Shown in pieces: positions 53,640 through 63,829 of a stretch of 64,000 nt of DNA. Under the pieces are notes generated by a model, which worked only from the letters and a program-made list of their open reading frames with translations, was not told the origin of the DNA and did not search any database. Source of the stretch: Ascarosepion bandense (lineage: Eukaryota; Mollusca; Cephalopoda; Sepiida; Sepiidae); NCBI GenBank assembly GCA_037127315.1, contig JBBBDQ010000192.1:853001-917000 (forward strand), read 5' to 3'. The first letter of the stretch is position 1. Each line of letters begins with the position of its first letter. The position numbers and the translations under genes were made by a program.

Positions 53640-54050
53640 ATGTTTGGATTTTCTTCCATTTCATTTCCTAGCAGCAGAGACACTCCTTTAATCGGTAGAT
53701 TTGGTCATACACCCACGATAACTGGGCCATTTATTAATTCTGATTTTTATGTGAATTTTGTGTAGGGGAGCATTTTGTACAGTCATCCCTATTCCTTGTA
53801 ACAACACAAAATCACCGGTGAAGGTAGATTCTGATAATGGTAGGACATCTTCTAATATTAAGGTTTGAGACACACCAGTATCCCGCAAGATTTTTATAGG
53901 CTTAGCCTCTTCAGGATTGTTGATATACATAGAACCCTGGGATAGAAATGGCACATATTTTTCCATGTATGAGGTTTTTGTTTTCTCATTTATCTCTAGC
54001 TTTGGGAGAGAAGATGGGTCAACATTATCATTTTTTGTTTTATGCATGAT
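53640..54050 (-). pseudogene. Gmr1-like aspartic protease
   Basis: YVPFLSQGSMYINNPEEAKP, IKILRDTGVSQTLILEDVLP (DTG triad), DFVLLQGIG, LHKIHIKIRINKWP. The GV(R)P-LPIKGVSLLLGNEME segment in a shifted frame at 53720-53650 is the second conserved protease motif of this group. One frameshift near 53750. Confidence 0.88.
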
Positions 54051-54099
54051 AAAAGCATGTGGTTGAAAAAAGTTATTTTCTTCCCTTTTTCTTTTTAAG

Positions 54100-55170
54100 T
54101 TTCAGCACTCAGATACAATGTAATTATTTTTTTTGCAATAAGTGCAGAAAATTTTACTGTCGGGACAGAATCTTTGGGTGTGTCTCTTACTTTTTACCAT
54201 AGTTTTATTAAATACACTCGGAGAACGAGACACGGGTAGCGTTTTTGTTTCTGTAAGAAAGCCTGACTGGTTCTTTGTTATTTTATTTTTTCCCAACTCT
54301 TGTGAGTTAAGCTATATGTATCAGCGGTTACTGCTGCCTCATTAACGGTTTTTACCTCTCTCTCTCTCTCTCGTCAATTCGCATTTGAATTTCTTGTGGG
54401 ACACAGTGTTTGAATTCTTCAATTAGAATAAGTTGGCATAAACTACTATATTCATCATTTACTTTTTTTGCTCTAACCCATCTATCAAAAAGATCCTCTT
54501 TTTCTCTGACGAACTCGATATAAGTCTGCCGCTCGAATTTTTTATATTTTCTAAATTTCTGCCTATGTGCCTCGGGCATTAACTTGTAAGCATTTAATAT
54601 GGCATTTTAAATTTTTTTATAATCTGTGGCATCTTCCATACTAAGCGCAGAGTATACCTCGGTGGCTCTTCCAGCTAAAACGGTTTGCAATAATGTTGAC
54701 CAGTTGAACGTAAAGCCATTTCAAGTTTGTTGCTATTTTTTCAAATTGAGGGAAATATTTGTCGACTGTTTTTTCACAAAAACTAGGAACTAATCTAATA
54801 TGTGTGAAAAGAAACATTAGAATTTTGACTTCCATTTTCTTGTAATCTTAGTCTTTCTAGCTCTATTCTCTCCTGCATTTTTAATTTTTCCTTTTCCAAC
54901 TCTAATTGTATTTCTAATTTCTTTAGTTCTACTGTAAGTTGTATATCATTTTGGTTGTTTTCTTCATTTATGGTAGATGTTTTAGAAGGTTGTTATCCAT
55001 TAATTTACCTGCTACGAATTTTTTTTATTACAGCTTTTCTCATTGTTGGGTTTGTATCTAATTCGAAAAAATCTGCGATTTCCACTAGTTCTGCTTTGTG
55101 TAGTCTCATATTTTTTGCCCAGGTCGGTTAAACTGAGAAAATTTTCTACGGAAAGGGGCATGCTTTTTTG
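54100..55170 (-). pseudogene. Gmr1-like Gag (coiled coil, SCAN-like domain, partial zinc knuckle)
   Basis: 54960-54840 encodes a charged coiled coil (ELKKLEIQLELEKEKLKMQE). 54835-54640 has IRLVPSFCEKTVDKYFPQFE and KWLYVQLVNIIANRF. 54660-54352 has a SCAN-like capsid segment (KLMPEAHRQKFRKYKKFERQ; ELFKHC-type end). 54150-54105 holds FCTYCKKNNYIVSEC, a knuckle whose His is Tyr here (NYIVSEC). Four or more frame breaks. Confidence 0.75.
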
Positions 55171-55269
55171 GTGTTTTGGTTTTTATATTTTATGAAAGAT
55201 ATTTAGATACAGTTACTTTCTTTTGCGAATTACGGATATTGAGCTTATTTTGTTTTGTTTTTACGATAT

Positions 55270-55396
55270 TATACGAGCCCTTAATTTCATTTTTTTTTTT
55301 GTTTTAGTTTATCAAGATGTATAAGCTCCTAATTTTGTTATATTAGCATTGGACGAGACTCCCAATTTTGTTTTAGCGTAGGACGAGCCCCCAACC
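55270..55396 (-). repeat. 30-bp tandem array of PBS-like units
   Basis: Units start at about 55320, 55350 and 55380, each following a (t/a)GGACGAGnCnCCCAA(ttttgttttagcgt)-like pattern of 30 bases. A fourth decayed unit lies at 55272. The unit next to the LTR supplies the probable primer-binding site, 55381-55393. Confidence 0.75.
55381..55393 (-). promoter_or_regulatory. Primer-binding site, probable tRNA-Pro
   Basis: Minus strand TGGGGGCTCGTCC, 3 bases from the LTR end at 55397. It equals the first 13 bases of the well-known tRNA-Pro primer site of retroviruses. It primes minus-strand cDNA synthesis. Confidence 0.75.
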
Positions 55397-55768
55397 TGTT
55401 ACGAACCTGTTTGGGTCAGCAACACATAAAATACAGTTTAGTTGGAATACTGCTGAAGAGAGTGAATTAAACTATAATGCAAGATAATTTTATACAAATA
55501 GGAAATTTATTTTAACACACAAAAATATTTAGCAAAAACACAGGTATAAGGTGACAGAATTTTATAATAGCAGACACTAGAACAGGTACTAGTTTTACAC
55601 AATATTCTATGGAAAATAAGAGGTGGGTCTAACGAGGAAGATATTTGGAGGAAGTTTAGGCGGAGCGGAAAGTGGTCATTTAACTCAGCTAAAGAATATA
55701 TATATATAACTATACACAACTAGGGTTTGGTCAGAATGATTAACGAAACAATCTTTACCTTTCACGGC
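55397..55768 (-). repeat. 5' LTR of the Gmr1-like element, truncated
   Basis: Matches 50233-50620 with about 90 percent identity and one 30-bp insertion near 55435. It stops at 'cacggcag' (55768), where LINE copy 3 begins, so the upstream 490 bases of the LTR are absent. Confidence 0.88.
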
Positions 55769-55769
55769 A

Positions 55770-58627
55770 GTTGTTCTGGATGATAAGGGTTTCTTCTTGG
55801 AAGGTGATTGGGTTGATTTTGTTTTTAGGGTATTTTGCTAAATTGAGTAATACCTTTGGTTGAGTTAGGAGCCAGGGAGGGGTCTTTGATAGGATACTGT
55901 TATGTATGGAGGCTGTATTTATTTGAGCTTCATTGGTGAGTTTCTTCATTCGTATCCCAAATGCTTTTATGATATTTTTTTTTCATGTTAAACAGATTTT
56001 CAGGTTTAGGGTTGAAAGTAAATTGGTATGCTGGGTTGTTAGGGTATGACTTTAGCTTTAGTAAGGTTAGATTTTCTTGCCTCAGTTTTAGTGGGGCTTC
56101 ATTGATTTCTACATATAGGCTGTCAACAGGAGATGTTTTGTAGTCTCCTAAAGCCAATCTTAGTCCTGTATGGTGAATGGGGTCAAGCATTTTTATACAT
56201 GATGTTTGGGTTGATCCATATATGAAACAGCCATAGTCATGTTTTGAGCGCACAAGTGATTGGTATAGTTTGAGGAGGGTTCTTCTGTCTGCTCCTCAAT
56301 CAGTGTGGGCTACTACTTTTGGTAGGTTTATAGCTTTGTTACATTTTTTTTTCAAGTGTTTAATATGTGGAATAAAAGTAAGTTTGCTATCAAATATAAT
56401 ACCCAGAAATTTGTGTTTTTTGACAACTGGTATTTGGCTTCCATTCAGTATTAGTTCAGGGTTGGTGTGCATATTTCGGATTCTGCAAAAGTTCATACAT
56501 TGAGTTTTTGTTTGTGTTAGGGTGAAATGGTTTTCCTCTATCCATTTTATTTTATTTATACAGAGCTGAAGTTTGCATTCTATTGTTGGAATGTATTTAG
56601 ATTTACAGCATATCAAAAAGTCATCCATGTAGAGGGAGCCGTCTGTTCCTGGATTAACATTTATTATCATATTATTTTTTTAATTATATTATAGATTTTA
56701 ATGTTAAAAAAGGTTACCGATAGGATGCTTCCCTGCGGGACTCCGTTTTCTTGTTCCTTCAGATCTGAGAGGATTTTACTTATTCTTACCCTGAAGTGCC
56801 TACACTGAAGGAAGTTTGTAATGAAGATTGGCATTCTGCCTTTCAATCCAAGTTCTTTTAAGTCCTTTGCAACACCATACTTTCATACTGTGTCATAGGC
56901 TTTTTGGATGTCAAAGAAAATTGCTGTCAGATGTTCTTTGTTTAAGTATGCTTCTCTGATAAAAGTTTCCAGGTGGATGAGATGTTCTAGTATACTTTTA
57001 CCCTTTCTGAATACAGTTTAGAAGTTTGTTATGAGTTGTTCTGATTCTAGATACCAGTTTAGTCTATTGTTTATCATTCTTTCTAGTGTTTTACTTATGC
57101 AACTTGTTAGGGAGATAGGTCGAAAATTTGTTGAATCTTATAGGTCTTTTGTTTGTGTGTGATTCTGGTATGGTTCTGCTTAATTAAATTTAGGAATTGG
57201 TATTATAGTAGATTCCTTCCAGGAACTAGGTACATTTCCGCTGATCCATATTGGTTGAATATTTCAAGTAGGTATTTCAGTGATATTTCAGGGAATTCTT
57301 TTAGAAGTTCATATGGGATTTCATCAGGCTCTGCTGATGTATCATGGGTTTTGGCAAGGGCTTTCTTTAATTCGGATATGGAGAAGGTTTAGTTGTAATT
57401 TCAGTGTTTTGGGATTTGAAGTTAATTTTTTTTCTTTCTTCTGTTGTTCTAATTTGTTTGAAGTTTTTGGTTTGTTTCTCTGATGATGAATTTTTTGAAA
57501 AATTGTCTGCTAAAGGATTCGCAATGTCACTTTTTTTGGTAATTTTCTTACCGTCTTTAGTGAGGTGTGGTATAGGGTGGTTGTTGTTTTTCTCTTTTAT
57601 CCTTCTCATCATATTCCATACATTTTGTATTTATGCTTATTTTGGATACATAATTCCTCCAAGTGATTCATTTTTGTTCTTTTATGGTGCGTTGTGCTAT
57701 GGCTTTTTTATTTTTAAAGTAGTTTAAGTTTTCAGTTGTTGGACTCAGTTTAAATTTTCTGAGTGCTGCCTGCTGGTTCCTTATGGCTTCTCTGCATTCA
57801 TTGTTAAACCAGGGTTTGTTATACTTAACTTTATTGGTTGATTTTGGGATATTATTGTTTGCAATAGTTTTTGGTGAAGTAGGTAATGTGATCTTTATCT
57901 TTAGCTTCAAGTATTAGTAGGCTTTGACATTGTTTCTGGAAATCTTCCCAGTTGGCTTTTTGGAGATTCCAACGTGGTGATTTCTCTTCATTATTGGGTC
58001 CAGTGTTTTCTAATATAATTGGGAAATGATCACTTTCACACAAGTCTTCATATGTTTTCCACTTCTAGGTATATGCTGGGGTCACATAATGTAAGATTGA
58101 TTGCTGAAAAAGTGCCTGTTGCTGGGTGTAAGTATGTGTGGTTTGGTTGTTGAATATACATAGGTTACTTTTGTTTATTATGTTTTCTATTTTTTGGCCT
58201 GTCTTGTTTGTTTCCCTACTTCCCCATATATTGGGGCTGTTGAAATCTCCTAATAATATGAGTGGTTTTGGAAGTTGGTTAATTAGGTGTTCAAATTCGA
58301 ATTCATTTATTGGGTCCTTTGGTGGATATATATTGAGCATATTATTGTTTTGTGCAGTGTTGCTGATATTGCAATTGCTTGCATGCATGTTTATTTGTCT
58401 TTGTGGTATTTGGTTGTTTATTAGTATTGATGTACCTCCTGAGGCTCTGTCAGTTTATTTATATAATTATAAGTTGTATAGTTTTTGATATTGATTGAAT
58501 TGTTTTCTATTAGTAAGGTTTCTTGTAGACAGACAGCTGCAGGGTAAAAAGTCAGCATTAATAATATTAATTCATTTAAGTTAGCTTTTGCACCTCTAAT
58601 ATTCCACTGTAAAATTTTGTTGGTCAT
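55770..58627 (-). pseudogene. Jockey-like LINE copy 3, ORF2
   Basis: Endonuclease: KILQWNIRGAKANLNELILL, AAVCLQETLL, YPPKDPI, LILLGDFNSPNIWGSRETNK (catalytic Asp, Asn), CESDHFPIILEN (58043). RT: KKITKKSDIANPLADNFSKN, then strongly broken RT sequence, and DGSLYMDDFLICCKSKYIPT (YMDD, catalytic Asp pair intact, 56660-56600), QTKTQCMNFCRIRNMH, FLGIIFDSKLTFIPHIKHLK. The connection ends in LRLALGDYKTSPVDSLYVEI and SKTPPWLLTQPKVLLN. At least six frameshifts; RNase H absent. Confidence 0.88.
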
Positions 58628-58629
58628 GT

Positions 58630-59423
58630 GTGTCTGGTCTTTGGTTTTCTATTTCTATTGCCTTGGATCTGCTTGTTCGCAAGTAGATTTGGTTTCTATT
58701 TCCATATCTTCCAATTCCTTGGTTTGGGTTGTTGGTTTGTTAGATCTTATGTTTGACTTATCTCTGTTGTTAGAGGTTGATCGGGACCTTCGCTTTGTTT
58801 TTTTTGTTGGAGAATTTTTCTCATTTGTTGTTTTTGTTTGCTCAGAGGATGTTTTTTTTTGTATTTGTTTTTGTATTTGTTTTTATTGCTTGATTTTATA
58901 TTTAGGCTTTTGTGGGGGATTGAAAAACTTGCTTTATTGTGGGGGCTTTGTTCTTCAAAGTCTTCTGTTTCTAATATGTTACAGCTGTTGTGGAGAAGAA
59001 TTGGTTTATTTGTATATTTTGATTGATTTGGTCTGGTTCTAATTTGTTCCCAGGGATTTGTTTCTGGTTTTGGTTGCTTATCTGGGTTTTAGTATGTAGA
59101 TGCTGTTATTTGATTTTTATTAGTTGCTTTTTGAGTTTTTTTTACAGTTTCAATTACATTTTTAAGTTCAGAGACTAGTTTGTTGAGTAGGTCTTGGTTG
59201 TTTGCTTGTTTAGCTTGGTTTGGTTTATGGATGATTTGTGCATAAGTGTTTGTTTTTTTGATAAGAACCTACTATTCTCCTCACCTCTGGGAAGGATACG
59301 TCTTTCCTGTATCTCACTTCCCTGACTTCTTTTACCTTTTTAAAAATTTTACATATTCTAGAGTAAGCTGGATGATCTTCATAGCAATTCAGACACTTTA
59401 TTTCATTCAGTATGATTGGATTT
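58630..59423 (-). pseudogene. Jockey-like LINE copy 3, ORF1 C-terminal part
   Basis: Minus strand from 59423: NEIKCLNCYEDHPAYSRICK (third zinc knuckle, C2HC with 'HPAYSR.C'), RKDVSFPEVRRIV (the 'ISFPEA' helix typical of Jockey ORF1), then a long asparagine-, lysine- and glutamine-rich tail down to the ORF2 start. Upstream knuckles lie beyond the LTR insertion. Confidence 0.8.
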
Positions 59424-59822
59424 TGTTGTGTTGCTTGGTTTGGGTATAATTAGAAGATAACACAAACTTGAATTAATGACGTTTATTTTTTATATAAAAC
59501 TTTAGGTTTTTACATCAAGTTAACAACTGTTAATTTTTGTGTGCCGATACAGGAGCAGACTAGCTGAATGCTCTTCACTCAGGGAGGATAGTAGTAAACA
59601 CGCCTATCCATTTTGGACTCTAGTCGTCAACTGACAAGCTTCTTTCCCTTTTCAAATCTCCTACACAAAACTACTGTCCTTAACTCCTACACTCTTACTC
59701 TTACTCTTACTCCTACCAAAAGAAATGGTTCCTTATTTTGCTGCCCAATTTTGAATTCTTGGCGTCAATGTGTCTACCTTTTTTCTCTTTTTAACATACT
59801 TGCCATTTTATGCACCATAACA
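59424..59822 (-). repeat. 3' LTR of the 59.4-64 kb element
   Basis: 399 bases. On the coding strand it starts TGTTATGGTGC directly after the polypurine tract (aaagggggaacttc) and ends CAACACAACA. The outer 170 bases match 63830-64000 with about 90 percent identity. Confidence 0.9.
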
Positions 59823-59917
59823 GAAGTTCCCCCTTTAGAACGGTGTGTACTAATAATAATAGTACTTGTTATATTTCTTCCAGGAAACTTTTCAACCTGA
59901 ACGAGATTTTGTATTTA

Positions 59918-60835
59918 TCATGGGAGAATCTTCTTTTTATTTCTTGGATTTATTTCTTGTTCTGAATCACTAAGCATTTTGTTTTTATTCATCTTTTCTT
60001 CTACTTGTTTCTCTACTATTTGTTTTTGTACTTCTATAAATGGTTTCAACCTGTCCACAGAAACTCGACTATCCATATCATTATTTATCTTCACCAGAAA
60101 ATATTTAGGTGTTTGCTGAAGCACTGTGTAGGGACCTGAATAGGGTGCCTCCAATCGTCTTCGAATACGATCCACTCTAATCCAAACTTTATCACAAGTT
60201 TGAAGTTTTTCTGGGACATAAGATTTTGCGGACTTATTAACTCTTTTGGTGAAGTCTCTCACATCAATTTGTGACATGGTTTTATGTAAATCTCTTGTGA
60301 ACTTTTGAGTTATAGCCTCCTCGCTTGTGCTATCTATTATTAGCTTGGTAGCAAACATTGTGTGCCTGTAACAGCATAAAAAGGAGAAAAATCAGAGCTA
60401 TTGGGCATACTGCGAATCCCAAGAAGTACTATTGGAAGAGCTGAGAGTCAGGACTCTTTTTGTGCTATAATAGCAGTTTTAATGGTCCTGTGCATTCTCT
60501 CAATCAAACCATTGCATGGTAAGCCGTCGTACATAGTCTATAAAAATGAATTATTTTTGCTACTTCACTAAACAACTCGCTTTCAAATTGTCGGCCTCTG
60601 TCGGTTATAACATGCAGCAGGACACCCCAACATGTGACCCATGTGTTTAAAGGCCTCAGCTACACTAGCTGCAGTGATTTCACTGATGGGTTGTGCTTCT
60701 ACCCAACGAGTTGTGCGGTCAATACATGGAGGATATATCTATATGGGCTGATGTAACTGCTATTTGGGTGTTTTGCTGGTGGGAGTGGTCCTACTATATC
60801 TATGTGGACTGTGTGAAATCTAGCTGATGGTATTT
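59918..60835 (-). pseudogene. Gypsy integrase core and C-terminus, broken
   Basis: C-terminal part 60358-59918: KSYVPEKLQTCDKVWIRVDR, RLEAPYSGPYTVLQQTPKYF, DSRVSVDRLKPF. The core between 60830 and 60360 is readable only in alternating frames: HTVHIDIV (Asp 1), PISEITAASVAEAFKHMGHM and CNGLIERMHRTIKTAIIAQK (catalytic Glu in LIERMHR). Several frameshifts, so no active integrase. Confidence 0.85.
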
Positions 60836-62551
60836 CTAATGTCTGTATAGGTGATTTTGTATGCTTGTAGACCTTTGCTTGTTGGCAGGCTGTGCATGAT
60901 GCACAAAATTCTTTGATTTATCCATGTTTGGCCAGTAATATCTAGCTTTAATCATCTTAATGGATGATTTAATGCCAGGGTGATTTATGGAATAGATACT
61001 ATAGAATATGGACTCACACAATTTAGATGGAACAAAAGGTCTGGGGTAAGACGTTGATAAGTCACACCAGATAAATTGGTAATCTCCAGGTATGGTGAAT
61101 TTTTTTAAGTCCTGAAAAGATTGAATTTCTGTATCAGATGCCTGTGCTTCTGCAAGTGCAGGTAAATCACACACATCTATTTGTACAGCAAGAGTTGGTC
61201 GGGATAGACAATCAGCAACTATATTCTGACTACCTTTTACATGTCCAATATCTGAAATAAATTCTGTCAGGATAGCTAATTGTCGTTGTTGTCTGTCTGA
61301 TTTAGCAGGGTTTAAACTATAAAATGCACCACTCACTGGCTTATGGTTAGTAAAAAGTAGCACTTGGTGACCTTCTATTAGGTGACGGAAGTGCAGCACT
61401 GACAAATAAGCTGCTAAAAGTTTGTGATCGAATGTAGAATATCTCATTTGTGTTTGCGTTAATTTTTTAGAGAAAAATCTGATCGGTATTGGATTTCCCT
61501 CTACCATTTGGTGCAATGCCGCACCGACAGCATAATTACTACTGTCAGTGACTAATTGATACTTTATACAGTTAGGTTCAGGGTGAGCTAATGAGGATGT
61601 ATCATTAAGTTCCTTAATTATAGAATTGGAAGATTGTCGTTCAGATTCATCTAATGGGAACAAGACTTTAGGGGATAACCTCATTCTCTCAGATAGGGGT
61701 AAGACTACCTCTGAAAAATTTGGTATTAATTTTCTATAAAATCCTACCATTCCAAGAAATCTGTATAGCCCTTTTGCATCCTTAGGGTAAGGAAAAGATT
61801 TTATTTTTTCTATTTTACTAGTTGTAGGTCTAATGCCATCTGTGCTAATATGAAAGCCTAAGAAATCTAGGGAAGTCACATTGAAAACAGATTTTGTGGC
61901 TGAAATTGTTAAATTGTGTTCATTTAAAACATTAAAAACAGTTTCAATGTCTTTTTTATGAGAAATCTCATCATTGCTGAAAATCAAAATGTCATCAATA
62001 TATATAAAAACACAATCAATGTCTTCAAAAATTTTGTCCATATACCGTTGAAATGTAGCTGACGCATTTTTTAATCCAAACAGCATATAATTATATTCAT
62101 AAAGACCAAATGGGGTGGTGAGAGCAGTTTTTGCTACATCGTCTAGATGCATTTTAAGTTGGTGGTAGGCTAATATCAAATTGATTTTGGAGAATCGTTG
62201 TTTGTTCGCAAGTTTTGCTGAAAAAGAATTTATATTTGGTATAGGATACCTGTCACTCTTGGTTATGCTATTGAGAGAACAATAATCTCCACAACATCTA
62301 AATCCTCCGCTTTGTTTAGATACTATATGTAGTGGGCTAGACCACTCGCTTTTGGAAAGGGAGATCACTCCGTCTTTTTGTAGGGTTTTAAATTCGTTAC
62401 GCGCGGCTTCCAGTTTTTCTACATTAAGCCGCCTGGGTTTTGCTAATACTCGTGTACGACTTCCTGTGTCAATTCCGTGGTAGACGCCGCAATATTTTTT
62501 GTTACTGTTCTTATGTGGTGTGATTAGGTTCGGATATTTTTCTTTAATCAT
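60836..62551 (-). CDS. Gypsy Pol: RT, RNase H and integrase zinc domain (open frame)
   Basis: 571 codons without a stop. RT: EFKTLQKDGVISLSKSEWSS, RCCGDYCSLNSITKSDRYPI, FSKINLILAYHQLKMH (motif A; the usual 'DL' is 'NLI', so the first catalytic Asp is Asn), FGLKNASATFQRYMDKIFED, CVFIYIDDILIFS (YIDD intact), FLGFHISTDGIRP, GLYRFLGMVGFYRKLIPNFS. RNase H: YQLVTDSSNYAVGAALHQMV, FFSKKLTQTQMRYSTFDHKL, LFTNHKPVSGAF (last Asp is Asn), GSQNIVADCLSRP. Integrase HHCC part: NHPGIKSSIKMIKARYYWPN, then a frameshift at the second Cys pair. It copies element RNA into DNA inside Gag particles. The two Asp-to-Asn changes suggest it is inactive despite the open frame. Confidence 0.92.
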   Translation of the reverse strand: MIKEKYPNLITPHKNSNKKYCGVYHGIDTGSRTRVLAKPRRLNVEKLEAARNEFKTLQKDGVISLSKSEWSSPLHIVSKQSGGFRCCGDYCSLNSITKSDRYPIPNINSFSAKLANKQRFSKINLILAYHQLKMHLDDVAKTALTTPFGLYEYNYMLFGLKNASATFQRYMDKIFEDIDCVFIYIDDILIFSNDEISHKKDIETVFNVLNEHNLTISATKSVFNVTSLDFLGFHISTDGIRPTTSKIEKIKSFPYPKDAKGLYRFLGMVGFYRKLIPNFSEVVLPLSERMRLSPKVLFPLDESERQSSNSIIKELNDTSSLAHPEPNCIKYQLVTDSSNYAVGAALHQMVEGNPIPIRFFSKKLTQTQMRYSTFDHKLLAAYLSVLHFRHLIEGHQVLLFTNHKPVSGAFYSLNPAKSDRQQRQLAILTEFISDIGHVKGSQNIVADCLSRPTLAVQIDVCDLPALAEAQASDTEIQSFQDLKKFTIPGDYQFIWCDLSTSYPRPFVPSKLCESIFYSIYSINHPGIKSSIKMIKARYYWPNMDKSKNFVHHAQPANKQRSTSIQNHLYRH

Positions 62552-62995
62552 GTTCCGTATGAATGATGGAGCTCTGTTTCATTTACGACTAGATTCACCG
62601 TTGATGCAGATATTTTTATACTTTTTCTCTGGGTTGTTGTAGGATCGTAAATGGTTTTGTTACTGCAGTCTACTATTAGACCAAACTTGTTGAGGAAATC
62701 CAGTCCAAGGAGTGGGTTGGTGATATCAGCAATCACGAATGTCCAAGTAAGAGATCTCCTTAAACTGGGTATTCCAATTTCCAAACTCGTTTGTCCGTTG
62801 CATTTTATTTTCTGCCCATTTGCAGTGGATAGTGATATGGGAGTCGGTTGTAATGTAATACCATTTACTGCAGAAGTTGGTAATATTGAGATACTTGCAC
62901 CAGTATCTACAATAAATTTTAATTTGGTGGTTCCTAATTTTGCGGTAATTTCTAATAGCGGCGAACCTCGTGGGACTGAACTTGTTCACCCTATT
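62552..62995 (-). pseudogene. Gypsy aspartic protease
   Basis: The minus strand near 62925 reads KLKFIVDTGASISILPTSAV (DTGAS triad), then LEIGIPSLRRSLTWTFVIAD and ITNPLLGLDFLNKFGLIVDC (the I.PLLG.DFL motif) and NKTIYDP. All motifs are intact; one frameshift near 62800 separates the halves. It cleaves the Gag-Pol polyprotein. It overlaps the end of Pol by a few bases on the ORF map. Confidence 0.88.
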
Positions 62996-63775
62996 AGTTT
63001 TCTGAATCACTTCCCGTAGGTGTTGCTGGTCGGGAACTAGGCAACATTTGTAGATTGTTCTTTTTGGGCCATTTACACCAAGGTTTACATGTTCTTGCTT
63101 CATTCGCGAAATAAATATGTGCTCTGCAAATTTTTGTCCGTTGATTATTCCGATATGGCCTGACATTTAGTAGCACTGAAGTGTCTTGGCTGTATTTTCT
63201 TTTATAATTTGTTTGTGAGTTATTCTTAGCAGATAAGGGTCGCTGAACAACAAATGCCTTATCGTTATTCAATAATGGCATCAGTCCATCTGCTAACCTG
63301 CCAAGTTGGGTCTGGTTTAAATCTTTTTGCGAGGCTATTACTGGAGCTATTGTTGATGGTAATGCCTGCAGGAATTTGTGTCTCACAATGTCGTTGCTAA
63401 TACCTATCTGTTTAGCTATGGATATCATTTCGTACAAATATGTCGACGGTTGTCCTGAAATAGTCGTAGCTGACATTAATTTTTCTAGAAGCTCTGGTTT
63501 TGTTTGTTTGTGAGCTTCTATCCGGGTCCATTTTAATTCCTCGTAGTCTTGTGATGCGAGGGTAGCATTTGGTAGTTTACCCACTTCTTTGGCTGGTAAC
63601 GATGATATCACTGTGTAAAATTTTGTTTTCGCCACTGTCACATTTCACAAGTGAAACTGGGCTTCTAATATCGTAAACCATCCATTTACAGCAGTTTCCA
63701 TGAATTCCGGGCCTTGATATTGACTTGATGCATCGTTTCCTCTCCTGTCTGCTCCATTTATCCTTTTATATGTGT
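62994..63775 (-). pseudogene. Gypsy Gag (CsRn1-like, CHCC knuckle)
   Basis: The frame 63641-62994 reads KTKFYTVISSLPAKEVGKLP, ETKPELLEKL-type sequence (KQTKPELLEKLMSATTISGQ), GISNDIVRHKFLQALPSTIA and LNQTQLGRLADGLMPLLNND, then CRAHIYFANEARTCKPWCKW (C..H..C..C knuckle). A TGA stop at 63645-63647 separates it from upstream NGWFTILEAQFHL in the same frame, so the true N-terminus lies near 63750. Gag forms the particle; the CHCC knuckle is the mark of CsRn1-like elements. Confidence 0.85.
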
Positions 63776-63820
63776 ATAAATTTTTTTTGTGCATGAGGTT
63801 GCTTTCTGTTCATATGTCAT

Positions 63821-63828
63821 GGTCACCA
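63821..63828 (-). promoter_or_regulatory. Primer-binding site of the 59.4-64 kb element
   Basis: Minus strand TGGTGACC, one base from the LTR end at 63830. It starts like the tRNA-Trp site reported for CsRn1-type elements and diverges after 8 bases. Confidence 0.6.
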
Positions 63829-63829
63829 C

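Larger units (their letters stand above)
50233..55768 (-). mobile_element. Gmr1-like Ty3/gypsy retrotransposon (integrase before RT)
   Basis: Minus-strand order from the 5' LTR: gag, protease, integrase zinc domain and core start, then RT and RNase H, polypurine tract, 3' LTR. This PR-IN-RT-RH order, in an element whose sequences are clearly Ty3/gypsy, is the hallmark of the Gmr1-like group first described from cod. A primer-binding site matching tRNA-Pro (TGGGGGCTCGTCC) lies 3 bases from the 5' LTR. The 5' LTR is cut by LINE copy 3, and most of the integrase core is deleted. Confidence 0.85.
55769..59423 (-). mobile_element. Jockey-like LINE copy 3, 3' truncated and interrupted
   Basis: The minus strand carries the end of ORF1 (59423-58630) and ORF2 (58627-55770). 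ORF2 stops before RNase H at the junction with the Gmr1-like LTR; ORF1 is cut within its zinc knuckle region by the LTR at 59424. Same family as copies at 39.7 and 46.5 kb. Confidence 0.85.

Noticed and set aside
58617..59042. 141-codon plus-strand frame with apparent membrane helices
   Set aside because: Antisense of the asparagine/lysine-rich ORF1 tail of LINE copy 3.
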